DNA from: Solenopsis invicta
Lineage: Eukaryota > Arthropoda > Insecta > Hymenoptera > Formicidae
Reading direction: 5' to 3'
NCBI RefSeq assembly: GCF_016802725.1
Contig: NC_052672.1
Coordinates: 12,534,710-12,598,709 of the forward strand
DNA length: 64,000 bases
In this document: one piece after another, positions 12,801 to 25,900 of the stretch
Position numbering within the stretch: the stretch's first letter is position 1
Layout of the letters: every line of letters begins with the position of its first letter
Notes under the pieces: model-generated
Databases searched by the model: none
Told to the model about the DNA's origin: nothing
What the model saw: only the letters and a program-made list of their open reading frames with translations
Position numbers and translations under genes: made by a program

Positions 12801-15800
12801 AGCGGACAGGAAACAAAGAACCGTGAAAGAACAAAATTCTACGAAAATATGAAAGAGGAGAGTATTTAGAACGAAAGAGCAAGGCACGTTTCTTCGCGTT
12901 TATCTCCCAGCAGTAATTACTTATCTTTAATTGCAAGGCGGGGAGCGGGTCGAGGGGAGGAGGAGGGACAAAAGTGATATGGAGAAAGCGGGGAAGAGTA
13001 ATCGCGGAAAAAGCCGCGCGTTTACCGGGAAACGCGAGGTCTCGCGTTCTAGAATAAGTAGATAATTCCGGCATAATGTCGGCGCGTCAGGGAAGGATGG
13101 GAATGTCGTTGACGGGATAGCGTGTGGCGACGTCTCGCTATGTGAAAATTACGCGAGCACGAGAACGATAATCGTCGCTAATACGGCCCTCACATATACG
13201 AATGCGGCCTTATTTATGGCTTTCTTCATCGCTCGCGCACCCATCGCCCGTCACGAGGCCCCCCCGTCTCGTTCTGACCGACCGTATCGAATTTCCTCGA
13301 AATCCACCTAGTCATCCACGTATCATTTTTAACCGAGCAATCACTCGGGATTACTGCAGCGTTACGAACGACTTGGGGCACAAGCGGTCGGTCGAATGAT
13401 ATACTTCGCGGTCCGAGTCAAAAACCCCTTCTAATTGCCTTCATTTTCGTAAAAAGCAGAGTGGTGTCAGTTAATACCAGTTCTTTTAATTAAATTAAAA
13501 CTAATAGCTTTATAAAATTGATTTAGTTACTTTAAAAGTTACATGAACAAAAAACTAACTTAAAATTACGTTAAAATTAAATTAAGTTAAATTAAAAGTT
13601 AATTTTGAAAAACATTATTCATATTAATCTTGAAAGTTAGTTTTAAAGTTAAATTATTTAAAACAATTATAATATAGATCATCAAACAAATTTAATATTT
13701 TATTTGTAAATTAAGCTGACAAAATAATAAAAAAATATTTTCCTATATAGAAATGTATTTTTTTTTACACAGATAAATTTTTAGCTCAAAAAAAAGTTAA
13801 TAAATTAAAATTTATGCGTTTCAAAAATAATTAAAGTTAAAAATTACGTTATTAAAAAAATTGACTAAATTAAGTTAAAAATGATTAATTAATTACTATC
13901 CAACCCTGGAGAAAAGCAATTACGATGCAGCACAATGTAAAATAGTTTAACTACGAAATATAAGAAGAACCTAGAATAATATTTATCAAATACTTTAGAT
14001 TCGGAAATAAAGGCGATTTGTGAAAAGTGATATAACATTTAACTAAAAGTAGTATAAAAAAAATTTAATTGTTCGTCAGTTCGCTACACATTCCGAAAAC
14101 TTGGAGCCGCCTGCGGATTTGCGAGCGCCACTTCCTGACTACCCTTTCTCCCCGCTTCAATCTTTCTCCTGCGTTCAATCTTCGCATCCGCCATCACAGG
14201 GGCCACCGCAGCCGCGCGTGATGAGCATACGCACATGCGTGCAACGTAGAGCAGTACATATAAAGATAGATAAGGGCGGCTCGTACATCATAGGGGCCGC
14301 CGCACGTTTTGCAGCGAGGGAGAGAAAAAAAAGGACCCAGGTCTCCGAGAAGGGCAGAGATCTTCGCGCTAGATTGGTGTCCGATCTTTCGCTTGCGCAG
14401 GCAACGTATGTACCCGTCGCCGCGTCGCAAGAAGCGCATCCCGCAAGGCGAGGGCGGCTGGCGTGCCGGCGTTACGTTGCGAACGTGCCGGATCGTCGTA
14501 ACGGGGCTCCGCCACGCACTCTGAATCGGAAATCTGCGTGGAAGCTGTGAGCGGGCGGATAATGACTTTAACACGTATCGCAGACGGCGAGTGTTGATCA
14601 GATAACGAGAGAACGCCGCCGAAGAGAGTTTCGTGGCGAAACCGAAGGGATAATAATTTCGCGTTGAAGAAGTAAAAACCAAAAGTAGCTTGAAAATTAC
14701 TCGCTACCTCGATGTACCGTTATAATCAGGAAAATAAGTTCTGTTCCTTCTAGAGAAAACTTAAATTACTTTTCGATTATTTGTAGATGGAAAGTAGAAA
14801 TTGACGAATAAGATAAATTGCCCTTACGTATTTGTCGTTCCTAATCTCTCGATCGTCCAATAGCTGTATATTTAAGTAATCATATGAAATATTTTTTTAA
14901 GTTGTAATAAATATTTTTTTATTCTATCTAATTAGCGCCTAACGCTTGATTGCTTCATCAAAAGTAAACAGCTTGACTTCTGAATTCCGTGCTAATTCGA
15001 CTTGCTCGCGAGAGGTCTCAACATCACAAACGAAACGTGGAACGCGCCGAGAATTCGTTTGTTTTCGAATCCTGAAATAGAAGCTGCGGCCTTCTGGGAA
15101 CGCACGTCTGTAATCTCTCAGGAGATCTATCCGAGACCTCTAGTTATAAATCCCACAAACGAAGATATTAAAAATTTGAAGGAGATACCGCAAATAACGA
15201 CCTCCTCGTTGCTCACACTTTTATTTTTCTGATTATTCTCACTTGTATTTCTATTTTTAAAAATGTTGTCATCTAAAAAAAAGCATGAGCTCTCTTTAAT
15301 AACTGAACTAGATTTTCATCGTTTGTTTTCATTGGCACGTATCATTTATTTCATTAAACTCAAGATATTACGCTTTCGAATATTTTGGGATTTCTAAGAA
15401 TTATCATCACAATGCATACACGGTATATACGATTAAAATTAACATTTGTTATAACGATAATCTCTTATAACAACAGCAAATGTTTAATTTTTTATCATTA
15501 ATTATCCTTTATTTATCGAGAACTGTCTGGAAAGTCAGATATTTTAAATCGTCATGTACTTTAATGATGATCCTAATTGAGGCTTATGTCAATTGAATAT
15601 CAATTGAATACAAGTCGACTCATTAATCAGAAATTCAATGTTATATTGGCCACGCTCATAATTAATTACGGTGGCTACGCCTTAAGCAGCCGCGCGTGCA
15701 TTATCAAGCCAAAGAATTATTACACCGTTAATGCGCTGACGTCTGACGGTTAAAATGCAAGTCGTGCATTTCGATATCTGAGGTGGCACTTACCAGAATC

Positions 15801-18800
15801 GGGCCTCCGTCCTTGCTAGAAGCTGAGACCGTCGCACCGAACCACTGCAGGGTCTTGTTGTCGATCTGACTCAAGCCGCCAGGGACATTTGGATTTCTGA
15901 CGTGATTATTCCCTGTAATAAACCAATTTTTTATATATTATTATCAATAATTTGTTTTTAATATTATTTGAGTATTAAATTAAAGAGCAATTGCTACACA
16001 TAAAAATTTAAATGTAGATGCATTAGATGTAACGAATTCGTCAGTGTATTAGCGCGTTTGTAAAAGAAAAATTCAAATTTTCTAATAAATTTTTTTTCAG
16101 AAGTTAAATGATTTTAAAAAAACAAATAAATCGCGCATTAATTTTAAATATTAAAAAACTTAAAAATGCAGTTAATTGCAAATTCGTTGTATCTATTAAA
16201 AAAATAATGTGCTTTATAAAGAATAAAAAAAAAAACGATTACTCTCAGATCCATTCGGATTACTCAGAGCGATTAATCAGACGGCGTATCGGTAGTAGGA
16301 ATTAGTATCTAGTTAGCCTGTCAGGCAGTCACTTAACTGGAAGTAACCTAATATGTCGCTGAATGAGATGAAGCAAACACGTTGGAACGAAATGGTATGA
16401 AAACGGCAAGGACGAGTCTTACTGACATCTGCACTTGGTAATCTCACTATAGGGTTAATCCCGGTCGAACTCAACCTTCGTGATATTCATCATATCAAAG
16501 GTACCATTTGTGGAAGGTAATTTACCAAAGAATAAACCAGCCGCGAGGTATCGGGCAGAGTACAAAATGATCGATTCGTGAATTGCGTTTTCTTTTTCGG
16601 GTTCTTATTATCCTTCATCATCGTCGAAAACGGGGAAGATGTATTGATCCGACACAGAAATCTGATTTATTCCAACAAAGAGAACACGTGTCGGATCGCA
16701 CATCGAAAATGAAAAATATTCTTTGTCAATTGTGTAATATAAAAAAAAAAAAAAAAAAAAACATTTTTTCCTGCATTTACAAATAAAAATAGAAATATGT
16801 TCTATTTTAATAAACGAGACAGAATCTTGATAAATAATTTAACTATTACTTAACAAAAATAATTTTTGATAATTTGGCTATTACTTAATAAAAGTAATTC
16901 AACAATGCGTCGCTACGTACGGTCAACCGTGCAATTATCGTTCGACGATCTCGAGAAAAAAGCTGCGAACAAGTGTCATAGCGAAGAAGCCTTAAGAGCG
17001 CCCCTGTATTTTTCTTCGTCGATTTTGCGAACGGAGCGAACCCGTTAGCCCGATAGGCTTTAGTCTTCAAAAGGAAGTTGTCCTTAGTTTTCCAACCCTT
17101 ATGGGATCGTTACAACTGGAAATGAGCGGACAATCTTGAATATCAGAATTAATGTAGAAAAACCACCGTTACTATCTTCGTGCTTGACAAAACTTCCTTC
17201 GTATATCAATTAAAATTCAGTTACAAATAAACTAACATTTTCTCTTTGATTAAAATTAATTGCAAGTTAGAATACGCTTTGTGACAATTCGATCACACCT
17301 CATGATCTATGTATTTAGTATGTCAATTTGTTGGCAAAAATTGTTAGTAAGAGATTATAGTTGTATCTATTCACATAAAGAATTTTATCGACGGTTATAT
17401 GAGTTGTATCGTTTGGAAGCACGTTCCAAACACTTGAATCCTTCACTGAAAACAATATTTCACAAACACTTAGAAAGTTACAATGAAAACGTTTGACTGT
17501 CGTTAAACGCTACTTAACCACTTCGTAACCGCAAACATCTCATAAACAATTCCATGTTTAAATTTCCATCTCAAACAATTCAATGGGTATTTTAAAGCTG
17601 ACAATGAAATATTTACTCGACGCTCAAGCAAATTTCTTTAAATTTTCAGTAAACACACTATTTTTTCGCCAGGGTAGGATAAAACATTCGCCAGGTCACG
17701 AGATGATCGGACAATCGCGAGTGAATCGATGCAGCCGTGAGATACCTATTTCCGATCTTCGGAAATTAGTCCTTGAGCACACACGGCAAGAAACACCGTA
17801 TCTTGACGGAAAGGTAGGGCTAACGCAGAACAGTCTTACGGTTTTCTGTATTAGGCATCGTCGGCTTCTTGCAGGGGGAAGAACGTGGTTCTCGGTATCT
17901 CCGGATAGTCCGCTGTGGTACTCCGACACTCGGCAGAGCGTGAGGAGTTCCTCGAGACGACGTATTCGCTCGAATGGTCGTAAAGTGAGTGACCTCGGAG
18001 ACCTGGACGAGATCTCTTCCTCGTACGCAGGCAGAATCAACGATACGCGATCGGGAGGATCGTTTGGCACTTCGACGTGCCGCAGGTGGAGCAGCGAGAT
18101 ACATCGCAAATGAAGATCGGAGGCGAGATCTCGTATAGTTCTGCCTGGATTACAAGGAAGTCGGAACACGACCTTCTCATCTTATCTTGATCACAGCTCT
18201 TTCTCATGTCACTAAATTTAATAAACGTTTATATTTCCACTAATTGCACGAATAAAATAATTTTGCCGATATAGAGCATAGTAATTAAAAAATTAAGACA
18301 AAGAGATTGGAAGAAAAAAATATAAAAATTTCGAAGATGGAGTTATTTTTATCTTCTACAGAGGAACGTTTTAATACTGATGTATGAAGTAACGACTGTG
18401 GTTTTCTCGAAGAAACCGCGACTAAAATTAGACGTTCTGTATAAATTAACGATTGTGGCAAGTACTTCGTCGAAGTAATAATAATGTTGTTGTCATCGAG
18501 GCCCCATCGCGAAACCAGGCAGAAGCTATTTTCGAGAGCGACTCCGTTCGCAAGGTTTCAAACGGTACACTATAAATCTGGACAGTTATCCCACCACTAT
18601 TTTAAACCGTGACAATGTAAACGTCAAAAGAAGTACGGACTTGAGAAGCGGCGTTCTCGGAGAACGAATCGTGATTTTATATAGTCTCCTTCCCCGATTC
18701 CGATATTGAACGTCATTATTGGTACAGCGGCAGTTTAGAAACGTTAGTGGCGCGTGTAATCCTAAAGAGGCGATTCATCCAAAGACAGCAAAACGCGCGA

Positions 18801-19674
18801 TCAAAATTACATTAATTTATCAGCGTTAGGTAATCACTAGTGCGCCGTTAAATATAAACATACACGTTTATATATCAACATAACGGAGTTGAGGCTATTC
18901 GCGCAAGATCATCAATTATTGCGATTCGAATCCGAGGCGCGTAAAACGGCCTTTCGACAGTATCGCGAGCAACGATCGTAAGGAAAATTCAGTCTCGCGT
19001 GACGATGAGGCTCCATGCAATACGCAAAGAAGCAACAAACGATCAAGATGTTTTCGTCGCCGAGCGCCAATGATCGGCGACACATTGCTATTGGTTACGA
19101 TCCTAATTGGACAAGATCGAGGAAGGATAGAGCAACGATGTGATCAGCCTAATTATCGATCAAAGCGAAATGCGCTCGCAGGTATAATGGTAGAGCGCCG
19201 CGCCGCGGCGATGGAAGAGGAGGAAATCGACTAATTGGATGTACAACTCGAGATATTCCTGTATGCACAGTTGGACGAGAAGAACGCAGAGTGGAGAGAA
19301 AACAAAAGGTCAGGGCAAAAGGGACCGGAGGAAGTTTAGTCCCGTTTATTCTCACTGATGCGCGGATACGATCCCCGTGCGAACGCAAAATCGATGAAAT
19401 CGAGAATGAAAACAGAAATAGATTTCAAGAAAACAGGTTCGCGGCGATTTCACGAGCGGGTGGCTCGAGTCTGTTGGGTTTTGTTAGTTCAGCTGCGCTG
19501 TCCCGTCACTTAGCTTTGTGATCTATTAATCGTCTGTAAACTTATCTCGTTTGTTTAATTTATTTGTTCCGCAAACTCATTCCTTCGCAATTGACTGCAT
19601 CGTCATGATAAAAAATTCAGATATTGAATCGAGTACACTTTGGAATAATTTCGAATTGAAATATTGAATGTGTG

Positions 19675-19706
<32 letters not shown>

Positions 19707-22700
19707 TGTGCGTGTGTGTGTTGCACAAGACTGCATATGAAGGAACAATTCCATCTGAATCTCTGTCTACTGCGTGTGCGTGCGTGTGTGTGTGTGTGTG
19801 TTGCACAAGACTGCATATGAAGGAACAATTCCATCTAAAGAAATCTCATATCTAATACCTCAATAGAACGTGTACGTTGCGAATAGCGTATTTTTTCTCA
19901 CGGAATAGATATAGCCACGAGCCATCATGAGCTCAACTATCTGCGCGTTTTATCTTCTCGATCATGCGCGAACGCACTAAAAAGGAAGAATTGTATTGCC
20001 GCGCGCATTTCGATTTACGCTCCTTTTATGTCGATCCCGCATCGCCGATTGATCCCGTTCGCGCTCCATTTGCTGAATAATATAACGCGAAGTCAGGCGG
20101 TCGCCGCGCCCGGTCGCGTGATTTCCTGCCGATCGCGCACTCGCGCCCGGCGATCTCGCTTTTCTTCTCGCGCGTTTAAATTACGTAGCATTGCGGGAGC
20201 GCGCGCGAGTATCGGCCTGATCGCCGATCGCCGCCAAGCCCGCCGTACGGAGGTATTACGAGGTGTGTAAACCGCATCTAATTCACGCCGCGAGTTTATC
20301 CCGCTAATTTACATTAGCGCGTTCGATTCGCGCCCGTGTTTACGAGCGGCGCGAAAGATTACGTCGAGCGCGAGAGTATGGCGCGAATAATATTTTTAAC
20401 TCCCCTCCCCGCCCGCTCATAATACCCGGGGCACTTTACGAGCCGGCGATGTGCACTAAACGCGGCTGCTTAATTGGTTCGCGCGCACGTTCCGCCGCTG
20501 CCGTTGAGGCCTCGCCCCGCTATGCAACGTTTCCCCGCGGATTTATGAACCGGAGCGCGACGGCTACACCGAGTTCTCGCAGTTAGAGAGCGCGAATTTA
20601 CAGAGGTAATCGGATTCGTTAGGGATATTTTCCAGGCGGCGTTTAAATAGCTGTACGTTAGAAGCGCGAGCTTAACTAATCAGGTCACTTGGGAAGGTTC
20701 CTGTTAAGAGCATCAGTCGCAGTAGAAATCGAGATATAAACCAACGTATAAACCGATTTTACGATCGTCTTCTGCCCGTTTAAGTTATAAATAAAAGTCA
20801 ATGGGAAACGATATTTCTCGTTCTGATGCAATATTGAGGTATTTTTATCTAAGGATCTAGTTCACTTAGTTACAAGATTATCAGTCGATTCATTGCCGGC
20901 GATAACGTTAAACAATTTCTTAATAAATCAAAGCGATTTATGTCTCTCGGGCGCGATTTAAAACTTTTCTATATAAATTGCGACGTAAATTCTAAGCATG
21001 ATAAATCATGCGTGGTCAGGGCGCAACGTCACGTGCGGCAATTGCCAAGCATCGAAATATGGTAGGGTCAACGGCAGGGTGGGTGTATTGGCACTAAGAA
21101 TAGCGCATATACTGTAACCAGTTCGCCGGTTACTTCTCGAGATTACGAAGCTACATTGGCGAACCGACGTCGGAGGGAAGGTAGAATGTGGGTCAACTGC
21201 CTCGTAGGACAGCTAGCCCGGCGAAGCTCAAGGCGGAAACCTTTTATTTGTATCTTTCAACGCTCTCGAATAAATTTACGAGTGGCAAAAAAAATATATC
21301 AAATTAGACTTAAAGGAATACCATTTCTATCGGAATTTACTAATTACTGAAATTATTTAAATGTAAGGAATGGCGATCGCTCTTAGATTTGTAATAAATA
21401 GAAGTAAAAGCAATTTTGTGTTAATTTGAATCTCAGCTGTTAAATTGACCGCAAACAGGTTAATAATAGCTGACTCATTGTAATAAGATAATTAAATGTA
21501 CGTCGTCTCCTACTTCCACACGTCCAACAAAGTCTTGATACAATAAACACAGCTAAATTATCTAATCTAGACGCAGTTAACCGCGGAATAGCGACACTCA
21601 TCCGCAATTAGCATCCGTCTCGCGCGCCAGTCGATTGTCTCTGCGAGTCTCCGCCGAGCGAATTCCGTAACCGGTCCTGTCGTGCCGATTCTCGATCGTG
21701 AATCATGATCAAGCGCTGCAGACCGACGATCACTCACCGATCGATTTTTCTCCGAAGAACGTCAGCGAGCTTCAGCCGGTGGCACCAAAGAGTCCGTTGC
21801 ATGGCGGCAGTGATTTCGAATTCACGACGCTCAATTACTTACTCAATGAATCGCCAATTATGTCACACGCGATCGAGCATGCGGAATCTCGCGAGGCCTT
21901 TACAGTACTCCGCAAATGCATTAATGTTTCAACACTGGCGCGGTTGACGCGGCGATCTAAATTAGTCTCAGATTAATGTGGACAGAGCGAGTACTCGCGA
22001 GAGTCCTAAATTTACTTCCACCTCGACCGATATTTGTACGATTGCATTTGTAACTCTGTACTATTTTCAATCAAAAAGGACCGTCCGTCAATCATCGATA
22101 ATAGCGTACCACGTACGTGTCATCTACGAATTACTTGCTTTAACATTTAGCAGCGTTGTGTGTTTGAGCAAATGTAAAGCTTGAAAATTTCAATAAATAC
22201 ACTGTAAGAAAAAATTACTAAATTTCAATAAACATTCGTTTGAATAGTTGCAACAAAATATTTACTTACGATATATAAATATTTATTCAATAAAAAAATC
22301 GATAGTTAAATTAAATTAACGGTCCAAATAAATATTTATTTACATTTAATAAATATTTCATTGTAATTAAACAAATATTTATTAAAATTTTTAATAATTT
22401 TTTCCTCAGTCTAGAGATTCTGAAACACTTTTTTTCCATTAAAAAAATTTCATTAATTGTTATAAATATTACAATATTTTATTTGGCTTCTCTTCACAGA
22501 AATTGCTCGACGTTTTGAAATGCGCAAAAGAAACAGTACACACTAGGTAATTAAGTTTTTTTTTTTTATTCTTAGACGGGCAGCATCGAGGTGAATCAAC
22601 GTCTAGAATTAGGACTCTAGGAACCGCAATCTGCTAAAGCTACCATTAGCGCGTCGTCTGTCAAAATTAAGATAACCAACGTCGATGATATCGTTACCTT

Positions 22701-22881
22701 TATCGTCGAAATGGATTATGTTGCATCTATCGTCAGCCGCGATATCGCATTTATAGACTGCGCCTCCTCGGTAGACGCCGGTTTGTGCAGTTTCAGCTTC
22801 TGGTGCGCCCACGACCGCCCTGAAAGAAAAATAAGTAACACGCTATCAGCGAAATCGAATACCAAAACAAAAGCACACGCT

Positions 22882-22933
<52 letters not shown>

Positions 22934-25900
22934 CTTCGTTATAAATTGGAGCGTAAGCTCCGATATAGACTTGTTTGTTTCGAAGCTCGCAATCCGCAAT
23001 TGCGAATTGTCTCGTAAAGGCGATCGCGTCCACAATTGGTATCTCATCGATATTTATCATTTGTATCGATTTAAACGGCGCTCGATAACGGATGCACGCG
23101 CATGCAGCGCGTCCGAGATTTGAGGTCAGTGGTCGCGGGCTATTTCGATCAGTGGCGTAAGATCTGGCAACAAGTTCCGGCTAATGGACGGACGATGAAT
23201 CGTGTTCGATGAACAGCTTTCGCCGTCAAAATCTCAGGTACAGCTGTCAGGATCTATTGAGACGTCAAGAACTGCCAATTACGCGCCCGCGTTCTGAACT
23301 AGGCAATATACTCGAGAAGAGTCATCTAAACATGCGCGAACGAACGTACCATTTGGTTCTCGTAATTTTCTTTCTTCTCGCACAGAGAAACCACTACGAG
23401 CACTGGACTTATTCCCATCCTCGCAATCTCATATCGTTAATAGGCTTCCTTCCGATGCTCCGCTCGTTACATCGATCTTTTTTTTTTTTTTTTTTCTTAA
23501 ACCTTCCTTATCTCTCTCTGTCCTTTTTTCATTATCTTTCCATTACCTAATATCAACTATGTTATTCGATCGCAGGAATGAGAAATGATATTTTTTTTTT
23601 GCCGTGTAACCTTTTCGCGAGATACGTTATCTAATTGAATGGAAACGACCAGCGTTGTTTCAAACGAATTGTAATGCATTTTCAAGCGGCGATAAAACCC
23701 CGATAAGAAATTAATGCACATATATAAAACCGCAGGTACTATAACTCCAAGCCATTTCCGTAGGAAAATATCGCAGCGCGTCGTAATTACGCGGAGAGAT
23801 CTGCTTCGCGAGAATGGCTTTATTTATGCAACTTTTACTACGGATAATTAATTCTAACGGCAACTACGCGCTGGGCGTCAAATGGCACGATTAAGTGCGG
23901 GCCGACGCGCGAGAAGAGAAAAAAAAACTGCGGTGAAATAATGAAGGCCCGCTTCCCCCCCGACACCTTCAATTACCTTAACGATCGCCGCTTCGCGTGC
24001 CAAAATTGGCCATTACCCTTATTGAACGGAAGACGCCTTTTTTTACGTGAGCACCTCTCCCATAAATTCGGCGCCTTCGCCGGCGTTAGAATAATTAGAA
24101 CCAGGTGTTCCGAAGTCTAATTTATTATGGTAATTTATTGTCCTCGTGCCGGCACTCGAGGCCCGTAGAAACCGGGGAAATAAAAGAGCATGATGTGACC
24201 GCGGGCATTATCAGCGCACTCAGACAATATGAAAATGGGATGGCGTAAGACAATCGATCGTGTAATTATCTCGGGAGGGCGTGTCGGCCGCGGAGCTCGA
24301 GGGAGCATCGGTATTACCCTGACCTATCGGTTAGGTAATTAATTTCACTCGCGTTGGAGAATGTCCTGTGTGTTTATACTGTGGCGTGTGTCCCTCTACA
24401 GTATCGATCAATCTTTTCCTTCGTCGTTTCTCGTGAATTTAATTTTTTGCTCTTTATCTAAAGAGTGATTATGAGTACAAAGCGCGCGTTTTCAAAGAAA
24501 GGAACTTAAAAATCCGAGGAAAAGTGCTACAGCGAACGATGAACAAGAAAACGAGAAATTTGTTAGAGATAAATTCCTCCCTATTTCCGACCAATAAGTT
24601 TGAATGCTAAAAGCTTTTCGGATATTGCTATGTTTACCTCGTGACAAATGATATGACGAATGGGTGTGCTTTTATCGTTTAGCATTGTCAGATAATTCCG
24701 GAATATTTGCTCGCCGAGAAAAAGGGTAGTAAAAGCTTTCTTCCCACCCGACGGAAATTATCTCGATATACCTACGCAATGTGGCGAGGTCGCATTGACA
24801 TACTTCGCGTTAACTTTCTCAGATATGACATCGTAACATTGCAAGTTAATATTATATACATGAATAATTAAACATACATGAAATACTTAAAGTATGAATA
24901 ATTAATCATATTTAATTCAAGAGATTGCGGTATTCGAATAACATTATATTCTTTAAATTATAGAACGATGACGAAGCAATCATCTTCAAAAGAATGTATA
25001 ATAGTCTGTTAAGACGATTTAATTCCGATCCACTGACCCAGTTTCAGTAACGCTAATTTAAAGCCTATTAACATCGAGACGCGCTCAATAAACGATAACC
25101 GATAACTTTGGCCATTGTTCCTCGTCTAATCATTCTAATCAGTGCCGGGAGATTCAATCGGCAATGACTATACACCATCCCATATCGCGCGCAATTAGCG
25201 TTATTAGAATTCGACCTATGGCCGCACTTGAACGGGCGCGCTTAGACGATCAATCATGATTTAAACGACGTTTAAGCTAAATCACAATTTCACGTTTGCG
25301 TAATGAGCTCTCCCAAGTTATCCGAGTGTTGCATACGCGTAATTATTCAGGCGGCTATTTACTATCGGCGGAAATCTCAAAGCGCCAGACAGATCTCGAT
25401 CGTAGGTTTCTATCTCGAAACCACATGGAAATACCATTGCCTATGGAGCAACCTTGGCACACATCGGCTTCTGGGTTGCATGGTTGGTGCAGCGTGCGTA
25501 GGTAAGCGCCACACATACTCTCACACGTGGAAAGAGAGGAGCGGATTATGCCGCTTATGTAAGCGATTCATAAGCGTATGCTTGACGTGCCGTCCAAGTC
25601 GCATGCCACAATATCGATAACAGTACACAAGCCAACGGAATTTATAAACGACTATATAATTTTTCAGATTGACAGATTCACTAGAGAAGTACAGATAAAG
25701 GAAGCTTGCTGTAATTATCGTAACATGCGTGTCATCGTAATTAATAACGAAATAAACGAAACGAGTTTTTCTGCGCGAGCCGTGATAATGTAATACAAAC
25801 CTTAAATTGGATGAGCTTGCGGTCGAGTAAGACTAAAGTAATAATTAAAGGTGGTAAATAATGACCGCGCGAGAAGAAATGAAATGCCCACGAAACTCGT

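Larger units (their letters stand above)
883..15793 (-). other. Integrin alpha intron 3, about 14.9 kb
   Basis: The donor (exon 3) and acceptor (exon 4) are both clear. The intron alternates AT-rich blocks (about 3.7-4.4, 7.6-7.8, 8.3-8.7, 11.7-12.2 and 13.4-14.1 kb) with GC-rich blocks (about 8.7-9.0, 9.5-10.3, 10.6-11.2 and 14.1-14.7 kb). It holds a GAC microsatellite (10101-10127), a hAT-like MITE (13457-13908) and paired AP-1-like sites at 8123-8148. ORFs of 149-172 codons in the GC-rich blocks overlap on both strands and resemble no family I know. No nested gene is supported. Confidence 0.8.
15913..22697 (-). other. Integrin alpha intron 2, about 6.8 kb
   Basis: This intron lies between the exon 2 donor and exon 3 acceptor. 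It holds a poly-A run near 16740, a TG/CG microsatellite with a duplicated 36-bp flank (19664-19836), a GC-rich stretch at about 20.0-20.6 kb and a MITE-like repeat (22198-22413). An open stretch on both strands at 17.6-18.2 kb is not recognisable as a gene. Confidence 0.8.

Noticed and set aside
14101..14682. Overlapping ORFs of 149 (plus) and 162 (minus) codons
   Set aside because: Same pattern: GC-rich block, both strands open, basic low-complexity peptides, no motifs.
17583..18169. Overlapping ORFs of 176 (plus) and 157 (minus) codons
   Set aside because: Long frames on both strands of the same interval suggest a stop-poor GC-rich stretch, not a gene; neither peptide is recognisable.
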